Assembly (NCBI RefSeq): GCF_024733565.1
Contig: NZ_JANIOC010000003.1
Span: 186,001 to 250,000 of the forward strand
DNA: 64,000 bases
From: Rossellomorea sp. SC111
GTDB taxonomy: Bacteria > Bacillota > Bacilli > Bacillales > Bacillaceae_B
Direction: 5' to 3'
Below the pieces are notes generated by a model that was given only the letters and a program-made list of their open reading frames with translations, did not search any database and was not told where the DNA came from. Positions 32,156 through 41,200 of this stretch are shown here, in pieces. The stretch's first letter is position 1; each line of letters begins with the position of its first letter. The translations under genes were made by a program, and so were the position numbers.

Positions 32156-33175
32156 TTAATTTAGTTTTTTTTCTTCTGAATTGTATATTTCTATCTTATA
32201 GTTATCGTTTTTAATTTTTTGCTGAATCTGTTCAGTCCCTAAGGAATCGTTGATAACCTTTTCAAGCTCCTTAGCGAAACTTTTTGCTCCATCATCTTCA
32301 TTGGAAATAGACAAATGCACTAGTATTGTCGGTTCTGGATTTACAGTGAAACCTACAGTTCTTACTTTATATTCTTTTTTTCCTTTTAAATCGCCCTGAA
32401 TTAAACGTACGATATCAGCCCATCTACTTTCTTGCTTTTTCTTATCTAATTCAACTTTCTTTATATCAAGCGAGATGGATGTTTGGTTTCTCTCGAAAAT
32501 GCCATTTGCGATTTGTCTAATCTCGTCCGTTCTAGTCTCTGTATCAGAAATAGTTAAAACAAGAGAATTAGGATTATTCATTGACATAATGCTCCACACT
32601 TCAATATTTCTTTGTTTTAATTCTTTTCGTAGCTCTGCATCAATCGATTGAAATTTTTCGCTTTCTTTTTGTACATCTTCGTCTTTCATAGGCTCACCTT
32701 TTGATACGTTTGTATCACTAGCAACCGTTACTGAATAAGCGTCATATTGTTTGGCATCTAAGATGCTCTGGGCGATACCTGCTACCTTTTTTCGTTTTTG
32801 TTCATCGTCTGTAGGGTCTTTTATTTTTATGTTAATTTCTTTATTAATACTCGAGATCTGAATAGAACTTTTATATCCGTTATCTTCAAGTTTTTCAGAA
32901 ATGAGGTAACCTACATCAGCGTCGGAATAGAATATTTGACCCAATAAAGGGATTTTAGACACAATTTTTGCCATTGTGGGGGAGACTGATGCCGAACCAA
33001 GAAAAAGCCCAAACATCAAAACAGCTACACTACAGACATAAGACCATTTTTTTATTCTTAACTTCTTTTCTCTTTTTGCTTTTTGGACCCCAAGTAAAAC
33101 AGCTTGATTCAATTTCTCTTCAGGTATGTTTATTTGCTCCATCACCTTTTTTACATCTTTAGATAGATTGTCCAT
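32156..33175 (-). CDS. Anti-sigma factor-like membrane protein (DUF4030/DUF4179-like)
   Basis: The 339-aa protein has a cytoplasmic N-terminus (about 45 residues, where the sigma factor would bind), one membrane helix (WSYVCSVAVLMFGLFLGSASV, residues 44-64) and a large Lys/Glu-rich extracellular domain. MAKIVSKIPLLGQIFYSDADVG after the helix resembles DUF4179/DUF4030 proteins partnered with ECF sigma factors. The start at 33175 overlaps the sigma gene by 17 bp and follows AAGGGGTG. Role as the negative regulator is inferred from this pairing. Confidence 0.82.
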   Translation of the reverse strand: MDNLSKDVKKVMEQINIPEEKLNQAVLLGVQKAKREKKLRIKKWSYVCSVAVLMFGLFLGSASVSPTMAKIVSKIPLLGQIFYSDADVGYLISEKLEDNGYKSSIQISSINKEINIKIKDPTDDEQKRKKVAGIAQSILDAKQYDAYSVTVASDTNVSKGEPMKDEDVQKESEKFQSIDAELRKELKQRNIEVWSIMSMNNPNSLVLTISDTETRTDEIRQIANGIFERNQTSISLDIKKVELDKKKQESRWADIVRLIQGDLKGKKEYKVRTVGFTVNPEPTILVHLSISNEDDGAKSFAKELEKVINDSLGTEQIQQKIKNDNYKIEIYNSEEKKLN

Positions 33176-33686
33176 TCGGGACACCCCTTTTTAATTCATT
33201 TTTTAGTTGATTAAGAGCCCTGCGAATTCTAGTTTTTACTGTTCCCTCCGGACACTTTAAAATGGATGATATTTCTTTTAAGGGTAAGTCTTGTTGATAT
33301 CTTAAAATGACAACTGTTTTATAGTGGTCATCTAATCGATTAATGGCTTCTACTAAGTCCATGTTATCCTCCAGAGAGGTATCCTCCTCTTCGGGAAAGA
33401 TGCTAATATCGTCGAACGGGATTACATTCTTCTTCTTTTTTATAAAATCGAGAGCAGAGTTTATCAGTATCCTGGTCAGCCAAGTTGAAAAGTATTCAGG
33501 CCTTTTTAATCTCTTAATAGACGTAAAAGCCCTGCATGCGGTCTCCTGAACAATATCGAGGGCATCATCTTCATTCTTCACGTAGAGGTATGCCATACGA
33601 TAAAGTTTCTCTCTCTCTATTCGAAGTAATTCTTCAAACGCTTTTTCATCTCCGGATTTCGCCTTTTTAATTATTTGTTCAATCAA
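33159..33686 (-). CDS. ECF-type RNA polymerase sigma factor
   Basis: Extracytoplasmic-function sigma factor, 175 aa, with sigma-70 region 2 (YLYVKNEDDALDIVQETACRAFTSI) and region 4 (YQQDLPLKEISSILKCPEGTVKTRIRRALNQL). It redirects polymerase on envelope stress in related systems. The start is TTG at 33684-33686, six bases after AGAGGTG; an upstream frame reaches 33749 without a ribosome binding site. It overlaps the anti-sigma gene. Confidence 0.92.
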   Translation of the reverse strand: MIEQIIKKAKSGDEKAFEELLRIEREKLYRMAYLYVKNEDDALDIVQETACRAFTSIKRLKRPEYFSTWLTRILINSALDFIKKKKNVIPFDDISIFPEEEDTSLEDNMDLVEAINRLDDHYKTVVILRYQQDLPLKEISSILKCPEGTVKTRIRRALNQLKNELKRGVPNGQSI

Positions 33687-33708
33687 GATGTTCACCTCTT
33701 TTCTAACC

Positions 33709-33738
33709 GTTAGACTAAAAAAACACGTAAAAAGTTTC
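33709..33738 (-). promoter_or_regulatory. Possible ECF autoregulatory promoter
   Basis: TGAAAC (-35-like, 33738) and GTCTAA (33715-33710) on the minus strand, spaced 18 bp, upstream of the sigma gene. GAAAC...CGTC-type promoters are typical of Bacillus ECF factors; spacing is 1-2 bp long here. Confidence 0.4.
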
Positions 33739-33879
33739 ATAGGAAACAAAATTATTCTAGAAAGTTTACTACAGGGGGGGTTGGCATACGAGGGGATCCT
33801 TGGAGAAATTAAATACAGTATTTTATTTAGTTCGATTAACCAGTCGAATAATTAATCATTATATAATCACCTAAAGCAC

Positions 33880-34340
33880 AGAACTATAAGCCCTGTGCTT
33901 TTTATCTTTGGTACTGTTAAATAAGTGACCGCGGAGAATACCAGTGTTTGTACTGGTTGTTCCCTCTTTTTCATAGAAAACCTCCGTCCCTGCCCCGCGC
34001 TCCTGCTCCGGACGATCAGGTCGTAGGGTCTCCCCTTAACAACCCGAACGCAAATACCGAGACGACTACCACAATAAACATCACCAGGACGAACTGAATG
34101 GGAGCTGTGAGCTTCTTGGCTTCCCTTCGCTCCCCATACACCTCGGTACGGCTGGATGTTGAATTTTGCGGTCGGGTTAGACGGGCGCACCGCCGGTGAA
34201 TCAGTGGTTGTACGGATGGCGTTACCCTTAGAGCGTGTTGACACATGGGGCCCAATACTCGGTCTCTGCTGGACGCTTTCAGAACGGTTTCGCGTTGAGG
34301 CTTTACGACTGGGTTGTGCCACGACGGGTTGACCTAATTC
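33880..34340 (-). pseudogene. GC-rich remnant of an imported operon
   Basis: A block with clearly higher GC than its AT-rich neighbours. The minus strand holds the end of one frame with a membrane helix (KKLTAPIQFVLVMFIVVVVS, stop at 34016) and, 50 bp on, GGAGG plus ATG opening MKKREQPVQTLVFSAVTYL, which is cut short at 33867. This looks like the junction of two genes from a foreign operon. Families not recognised; a conjugative or plasmid source is only a guess. Confidence 0.35.
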
Positions 34341-34399
34341 GCTCGATTCTCTTGTGGACAAGCGCATCCTTCGTTCCCTATACACCAAATTTAGACTAT

Positions 34400-34673
34400 G
34401 TTCAAGAATCAATAGACGAGATGGACTCTTTAAGAACGAATCAAAGATACGACAAATTGTATAGTTTAGTACTGTCCCTTGAAAGTAGGCTATTTTATTT
34501 GAATGATATAAATCTAATGCAATATGTTCGTTGGCATAAAGGGATTTGCCTTTTTGAAGTTTACGGAAAGTGAGACTGCAATAAATACCTTATCTCAAGC
34601 TTTGGAATTAACAGAAGGAAAGGAAATGGTTAACTATTGTTTAAAAGCTTTATTAATCTGCAATTTAGTTTAA
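34400..34673 (+). pseudogene. TPR-type regulator fragment
   Basis: Reads SLRTNQRYDKLYSLVLSLES, FYLNDINLMQYVRWHKGICLFEVYG, then after a frameshift ESETAINTLSQALELTEGKE and a stop at 34673. The helical repeat style is that of C-terminal TPR domains in PlcR/NprR/Rap-like peptide-responsive regulators. The N-terminal HTH is missing. Confidence 0.5.
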
Positions 34674-35380
34674 TAAAAATTCTTTCAAAATCAAGCAGTG
34701 GTCTCAAAAAATATTTGAAACTAAAAAAACTCATCCCGTTCCTGATAAGTCCTCATAAGCAAAAGATTGTATTTAGAGTTCATATGCAATTATAAGAAAA
34801 GAATAAAAAGGGACAACCAAAGACAAACAATTGCTGCTATCTTTGACTGTACAGCAACATGTTTATCACCTTCTTAAGGGTTCTCTATAGAACTAAGAGA
34901 GAAGAAAAAAACATAATTTTATTAGCGAAATTGAAATAAAACCACCCCATCTTAAAGTCAAGTTACCTCCTTATCCGTTTATTCCATAATCCTGCCCGTT
35001 AACGCAATATACATTATTTACCATATTATTGCTACAAGGTGAAACATCAAACTAGGCTCTAGTGGAATTAGATTGTCAATTGATCAGTCTTTTATCACCT
35101 CAATAGCTCGCCATATTTCAGTTGTAAGAATATATTATTAAACTATACTTCCTTTATTGAAATATAAATTTCAAGTTTTATCAATCAAACCTATAAATAC
35201 CTTTTTTAATATTTTTTAAAAGTAGTTATAGAGTTATAAAGTTTATAGAAGAAGGAGAATAAACAAGTATTGCTGTATGTATTTAGCTCTCTTTATAAAT
35301 AAGGAGAGTTAATTGAATTTCCAATTTTTATATATTTTGTATATTATTAGATCCGTACTAATTTTAAGGGGGATCTCTTT
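34674..35380. other. AT-rich intergenic region
   Basis: Seven hundred bases without a convincing gene; one dispersed CCTGCCCGTTAA repeat at 34984-35008. Confidence 0.5.
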
Positions 35381-36769
35381 ATGAAAAAAATATTAGGAGC
35401 CACTATTTTTTCTAGTTTGCTATTTTGCGGGTTGGCCACAACTTCATCCGCAGAAGAAGAAATGCTAGTTAGTAAGGAAAACCAGACATCTATTGATCTA
35501 GACTGGAAAGAAGGGAAAGGAAGTTATTATGAAGTATACAGAGACGATAAATTAATTTATAACGGAAAAAATTCCGAATTTCAAGATACTAATTTGAATT
35601 CCAATACCATGTATTCATATGACATTGTTTTATACAAAAAAAACAAAAAAGAAATTGAAGACATAATTAAATACAAAACACAAACAAAAAAAGGATTTTC
35701 AAAAAGTTTAATACAAAGTACCTCCCAAAAGAATAAGTCCTATGAAAACGAGGATGCAGTTATAAACGCTGCAGTAACTAAAGATTACATTAAATTAGAT
35801 TGGGCTAATTTAAGTGATGATGATGGGGTATTTGAAATATATAGAGATGATAAAAAGATAGATATGGTAAAAACTAATAGCTATACTGATGAAAATATTA
35901 TAAACGGGGAGTCTTATCGTTATAAAATAATTGCTGAACAAACAGTTAGTGATGAGAGGAAAGAAACCATTCAATCAAAACTTATAGAAGAAGGGTATAA
36001 AAAAGAAGATATTCCAGAGTCTGCTTACAGAGAAAGAAAGACAGTTATAAAAGATGTAATGACATTAAAAAATTTAGATAAAAAAGAAATTTTGAAGAAG
36101 GATTTAACACCTCAACTTGAAGACTTTCAATCTGCAGCTAGTACTTTAGATAGTTTCATTATTAGGTACACTACATTTATCCCAATGAAGTATGTCGCGA
36201 ATAACAATTGGTTAGCTGGTGACTCGGGAACTTATTTAAAAGGCGATGGCTATGGCAATGATAAAGCAAATTGGAGAGGTTTTGACTTTTTCAATAGTAG
36301 CTATAGAACTCGTGTAGATGTTATGCCTGAATGGTATAATGGTAGTCCAGGTTTCTATTCAGAGAAAGATGTTTCACAAAGTACTTTATATGAGAATGCT
36401 TCGGCTATCGGAAAATCATGTTCGTCTTCAGATGTTCGTTGTGCAACTGCTTCTGATTCGGGAATAACTATAACCAAAGAATATTCTAATACTTCCTACA
36501 TTGAATGGAGAGTAGAGCATTCAGCTTCTGTACCTTTTGGAATTAGTTATCCGGGAATTGACTATAGATACGACGCAAGAATGTATAAAAACGGAAATAT
36601 TACTGCTTCAGGCAACCATGATAGAGCCCCTAATCACGAAGTATATTTGGCTAGAGCATATTCAAGTTTACCCGCATATAGAATACACGACTTTTCTGTA
36701 GGAGGAGAGGGCGACTTCTATAACCTTTTCCCACCAGTTCCAAACGAATATTGGCAGTATAGTTCATAA
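35381..36769 (+). CDS. Secreted protein with two FN3-like modules and a DUF3238-like domain
   Basis: The 462-aa protein has a signal peptide (MKKILGATIFSSLLFCGLATTSSA), two fibronectin-III-like modules (about residues 35-95, IDLDWKEGKGSYYEVYRDDK; and 130-190, IKLDWANLSDDDGVFEIYRDDKK) and a C-terminal domain of about 210 residues with FIIRYTTFIPMKYV, GDGYGNDKANWRGFDFF and SYRTRVDV, resembling DUF3238. One cysteine pair (SCSSSDVRC). ATG after AGGGGG. Function unknown; the layout suggests a wall or extracellular binding protein. Confidence 0.75.
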   Translation: MKKILGATIFSSLLFCGLATTSSAEEEMLVSKENQTSIDLDWKEGKGSYYEVYRDDKLIYNGKNSEFQDTNLNSNTMYSYDIVLYKKNKKEIEDIIKYKTQTKKGFSKSLIQSTSQKNKSYENEDAVINAAVTKDYIKLDWANLSDDDGVFEIYRDDKKIDMVKTNSYTDENIINGESYRYKIIAEQTVSDERKETIQSKLIEEGYKKEDIPESAYRERKTVIKDVMTLKNLDKKEILKKDLTPQLEDFQSAASTLDSFIIRYTTFIPMKYVANNNWLAGDSGTYLKGDGYGNDKANWRGFDFFNSSYRTRVDVMPEWYNGSPGFYSEKDVSQSTLYENASAIGKSCSSSDVRCATASDSGITITKEYSNTSYIEWRVEHSASVPFGISYPGIDYRYDARMYKNGNITASGNHDRAPNHEVYLARAYSSLPAYRIHDFSVGGEGDFYNLFPPVPNEYWQYSS

Positions 36770-36775
36770 TATTAA

Positions 36776-36837
36776 GTGAAAAGCCACTTTTATTCAGCCT
36801 ATCTTTTTGATAGGCTAAAGATAAAAGTGGCTTTTCA
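36776..36837 (+). terminator. Long nested hairpin
   Basis: Outer arms GTGAAAAGCCACTTTTAT / ATAAAAGTGGCTTTTCAC (36776-36793, 36821-36838) enclose AGCCTATC/GATAGGCT. It starts seven bases after the stop at 36769. Confidence 0.75.
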
Positions 36838-36854
36838 CAAAGGAAGAGATATCT

Positions 36855-37250
36855 ATGAAAAAATTCATTTTGAAAGTCTTAACTCTAGTTATTGTATCGT
36901 TAATAGGTAGTATGTATTTTGTTTCTTATGTATATAACCCTAAACAAGGTAGTATAGGAGTTTTATACTACTCCTTAATGATGTTTCCTACAATATTTTT
37001 AAGTATGTCCGTTGGCCTTCCTATCTCCTACTTAGTTGAATATATAAAAAAGAGGTATAAAAAGACTAGCCTTTTATTTATATCAATGTCTTACTTTATC
37101 ATATGTCTATTTTTTATCTATATACCCTTTACTATCATCCAAAAACAGTTTTCTATTCATGCTATAATCTACTTTTTATTACTACCTGTACTGTTTAGTA
37201 TAATTGAATTCTTACTTACAAAGTTCTTAGTGAAGAAACACGAAATTTAA
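36855..37250 (+). CDS. Small membrane protein of unknown function
   Basis: The 131-aa protein has four hydrophobic helices (about residues 5-25, 37-60, 72-92, 100-122) and an RYKK cytoplasmic loop. It follows the secreted protein gene by 85 bp across a strong hairpin, so co-expression is unclear. Ribosome binding site AAAGGAAG. No family recognised. Confidence 0.65.
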   Translation: MKKFILKVLTLVIVSLIGSMYFVSYVYNPKQGSIGVLYYSLMMFPTIFLSMSVGLPISYLVEYIKKRYKKTSLLFISMSYFIICLFFIYIPFTIIQKQFSIHAIIYFLLLPVLFSIIEFLLTKFLVKKHEI

Positions 37251-37266
37251 TAATTGATCATCAATA

Positions 37267-37310
37267 ATGGGCAGGGTAAGGAAAACGGGCGTTTTCCTTA
37301 CCCTGCCCAT
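37267..37310. terminator. 20-bp perfect hairpin after the membrane protein gene
   Basis: ATGGGCAGGGTAAGGAAAAC (37267-37286) and its exact complement (37291-37310) around GGGC. Strong stem, weak T-run; contains the CCTGCCC word of the dispersed repeat. Confidence 0.65.
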
Positions 37311-37419
37311 TAGAAAAGACACTCTTTAACTTACCTTCATTGTCACATCCTTACGCAATAAAAATATTGAGGACTCTGCATGTGAAAAATCAGTTATTTC
37401 TTCTCCCGCTTTTGTTTTT

Positions 37420-37554
37420 CGTAAATCGCAATTCATTGCGTAAAGGATCGATACTCTTTGTCTGTCTTCCTAGAGCAACATACTCATACCGAATGATGGA
37501 TCCACTTCCATCTTTCTCGGCAACTTTTCCCCAAGTGCGTTATACTCATCTATT
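37420..37554 (-). pseudogene. Orphan fragment of a WapA YD-repeat region
   Basis: About 135 bp, roughly 93% identical to 41360-41494 within the wapA gene, with one base lost in a T-run. Flanks do not match. It lies between the immunity gene and the upstream genes, where displaced Rhs/WapA tips typically accumulate. Confidence 0.85.
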
Positions 37555-37599
37555 TGGAAAAAGACTAATTGGATTTATATGATGTATTTTAAATTTAAG

Positions 37600-37652
37600 T
37601 AAAAAAAGAGCCTAATGCCCCACCCCTGTTACTTGTGATGGTCATAGGCTCT
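37600..37652 (-). terminator. Terminator of the wapA-immunity operon
   Basis: AGAGCCTA (37608-37615) / TAGGCTCT (37644-37651), followed by a seven-base T-run on the minus strand. Confidence 0.7.
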
Positions 37653-37720
37653 GTTGATAAAGAAATTTTAATAAAACTCCTTTCACATTGTAATTAAAAA
37701 TATATTTTCTATAGGCTAAA

Positions 37721-38194
37721 TTAACTCGAATAAATTAACTCATCATAATATGGATCCCAATCCGTTACATACTTTGCTTTTAGTGCATTTTCTAAACTAA
37801 CGGGCGACCACGATTCAAAGTCTTTATATCCTTCAGCAGATTCCTCATCAAGCTCTCTCAATAATTCACCCCTATAATTAACCAGTTCATACCCATCTTC
37901 AACTTCCATTCTGTATTGTGGATATACAAAATTGGTAGGAATATTTTCATTACCTATTATTTCCCATAAGCCATCCTCAATTCTAGACGTCACTGTCTGA
38001 ATTACAAACAATATTTGGGCAGAAGTTATTGAACCTAACGATGGATGAACGCTACTACTATTAATTAAATCATATGCTATTAAACAATCTGATAAATCAC
38101 CTAGTGAAATTACTTGACCATAAGCATACAAATTATTTTCTGGGTGAATTTTCATTGTAAATATATCACCTTTTTTAACCTCTTGTCTTTTCAT
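37721..38194 (-). CDS. Imm26-like immunity protein
   Basis: The 157-aa protein starts KRQEVKKGDIFTMKIHPENNLYAYGQVIS, matching the Imm26 pattern KxGDxFxxxL...YxYGxV. It follows the WapA toxin gene by 18 bp on the same strand, the usual place for the cognate immunity gene, so it probably neutralises the GIY-YIG tip of that toxin. Pairing is inferred from position. Confidence 0.8.
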   Translation of the reverse strand: MKRQEVKKGDIFTMKIHPENNLYAYGQVISLGDLSDCLIAYDLINSSSVHPSLGSITSAQILFVIQTVTSRIEDGLWEIIGNENIPTNFVYPQYRMEVEDGYELVNYRGELLRELDEESAEGYKDFESWSPVSLENALKAKYVTDWDPYYDELIYSS

Positions 38195-38212
38195 AAGCTA
38201 CCACCACTCTTT

Positions 38213-41200
38213 TTATTTTTTCGGAGGTCTAATTCCGTGCTTATTCCAGTTTTTCTCACGAACTTGATTTCTTCTATTTTCAAGCTTTTTAACACCGCCA
38301 TGTTGATTAATTTTTTTTTGTTCAAGAACATCTAGACTTTTCCCTTTTTTAGCTCGACCGATAACTTTAAACTTATATTCGGCATCGGGGTTTTTCCTGT
38401 CATGTTCTTTTTGTCTAGCTTTATACCTCTTAGCATTTTTTGCTTGACCTACATATTTCTTTCCATTTTTAGACGTTCTCAAGTAAATATAACCATTTTC
38501 TATTTTACAAGAATTATGTGTCCATATCCTTAAGTTACTTACGTAATATGAATGATAATCTTTAACCTTGAAATTGTAAACAGTCACATGCTTCTTTATT
38601 ATTTCTATATTAGTAATTGGTAGGGTTTTTTTGTTATCAGTGACTAACTGATCTCCTGTCCTTAAATCCTTAGCCTTAACCCAACCTTCTCCGTCAACCC
38701 AAAACGGATGTTCATCAGTAGTTTCTATTTTCTCACCGTCGATGGTCAATTCGTATATTTCATCTACTTCTCTTTCATATAACCATTCGACTTCTTTGTA
38801 ATCCTGATCACCTGTATTTTCATCTTTGGCAAGAACTTCGTCTCCTACCTGTATTTCTTCAATAGGCTTTTCACCGTCGATGGTTTTAACCTTAGTACCT
38901 AAAGTGAAACAGTTACAGTTCTTGCTGGCATTCACATTTCTTTTCGACCTAGATTTCTTCAAAGATGAAGCGGTGAACTTCTTGGTTTTTTTCGCCTTTT
39001 TTCCGTATTTAATACCCGTTTTAGCCGCCTTTACAGCCCATTTCGCTTGCCCAGCACCTGGAATAAAGTTACTGGCAATCGAAGCTGTGGCACCGGCTTT
39101 ATGGTACCATTTAGATTTTTTACTTCTGAGCGTTTTAATGTCGTTTCCAATGTAGTAGTTGTACCCTTTTTTGGAATACTTCTTCGTTGCTTTCCATCCT
39201 TTTTGTAGCCATTTAGGCGCATGGCCATCTGGATCAATATTATTTACCGGATCAGCATCAGCATATAAATAACGATTTAATGATGTAGGATCCTCTTCCG
39301 TACCTTCATATTCATCAGGAACAATAAAACGTCCAGTAGTTGGGTCGTAGTCTCTCCATCCCATCAAGTAAAGGTTTGTATCGGCATCATAAAGCACACC
39401 ATATTTTCCAACATAACGATACACATTGGCTTTTGCTAGGTTTTGGTCTCCGGTAATAGAGGTTACATTTCCCCACTCATCGTAGTCATAGGTTGCTTTT
39501 ACGTTACCAGCAGCATCCGTAATGGCAATGACATCGCCTCTTGCATTGAACTGATAATAATACACCACTTCATCTAAACTAAAACTCAGGAGATTTCCAT
39601 CTGCGTCACGATAATATTTAACTCGTTGTTGCTGTGACGGGCCTTCGATTGTTTCTAAGAACAAGCCGCCGTTCGTATCTAAGTGATAATGATAATGAGT
39701 GTTCTTTGTCCCATCATTTACGTTCTTAGCGATTCGATTCCCATCCGTATCATATTCATAAAGTACTTCAGGTTGTTTTTGCCCGTTAACCGTTTTATTG
39801 ACCTTCATCAGTTGATCATCACTATTGTAATCATAGTTTGTGACGGTTACAATTGCCCCTTCTTTAATGGTGATTTTGGAAAGGGTCCCAGTGGCGTTAT
39901 GTTCATAATCATATGTTCGAATCAAGTTACCTGTTGTCTCATTGTAAACCTTTTTTTGACGAATTCGATTTTCTGTAAGATAAGAATATTCTTCTACAAC
40001 TTTTCCAGTTGTAAGGTTTTGAACTTTTACTATATTCGAATTCGCATCATAGGAGTACTTCAGTTTTTTTCCATTTGATTCAACTGTTTCAAGTTGCCCT
40101 GACGCTGTATAGGTGTACTTTTTCTTTACAGTTCCCTTATCTGCAATTTGTACGATTTGTTCAGTGTCAGAATGTGTATACTGTAAATCTGAAATTGTAC
40201 TCTGGTTATTCCGATTGATTGCTTTTAAAGATTTTACTTTGGAACCACCATTGTATGAAATAGATGTTTCAACACCCGGGCTAACGATTTTTGATAATGA
40301 ATCATCAACCAAATATTCATAATTAAATGTATCGAAATTAGGTGTCACAATCTTTTTAGTACGATCATTATCGTCATATGTGATTACGGTATCACCCAAA
40401 GCGTTTTTCAACGTCTCTTCGTTATTTTTATCATTAAATGTATTGGTTGTCGTCGTGCCAGTATGACTAATGGACTCTGACAACAATCGGTTATTTTTAT
40501 CATATACCGATATAGTCTCACTATTGAAATAGCCATCCCCATCTGGATCTACAGGTAAAGGAACAGGATTTGTTTCATCATAAATCCATGTATTGGTGAC
40601 ATTTCCATTCCTATCATGGTAGTATCGACTTTCTGTCTTCTTACCATCATCAAGGTTAATACCAGCTTCTTTAACTAATCGCCCTAGTTCATCATAGACA
40701 TACGTATTTTCTTTAGATGTGGTAGAATTAGTACCTTTCGTTTCTGCAATGCTTTTTGTCTTTACTTGTCCTATTGAATCGTATTCATAAGAAGTAACCT
40801 GTAAAGTGGTTTCTCCTGTAGTCGGATCTGTAACTTCATTTGTTTCTGTCTTAAGCTGACCTTCTTCATCATACGTCCAATCTGTTACAGAGCCAGTTGC
40901 ATCTACTAGTTTTGTTTTATCCCCCGCAGCATTGTAGGTGTATGTGGTTTTTTTACCTTCTGCATCGAGGACCTCTTTTAACTGTCCGTTTGCTTCATAT
41001 ATATAAGTCGTTGCACCTAACTTATCATGAGCAATGGCTTCATTGCCTAGGCCATCATAAAGTGTCCAAGTCTCTACTGATGGAGTTGAGGAATCTTTAC
41101 TGTAGATGGCGTTATTATTCTTATCATATTGAAATTCCGTCCAATTCCCTGACCCATCAATCGTTTTAGTGATATTCCCCACAGAATCATACTTTGTCTG

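Noticed and set aside
33867-34412. 181-aa minus-strand gene
   Set aside because: Most of the frame is low-complexity Ser/Arg text crossing the GC-rich relic into the antisense of the TPR fragment; only the short MKKREQPV start region looks gene-like.
38500-38920. Intein in the WapA protein
   Set aside because: HINT motifs are present, but the domain precedes a variable toxin tip and has no C-terminal host protein part, which fits pretoxin HINT rather than a splicing intein.
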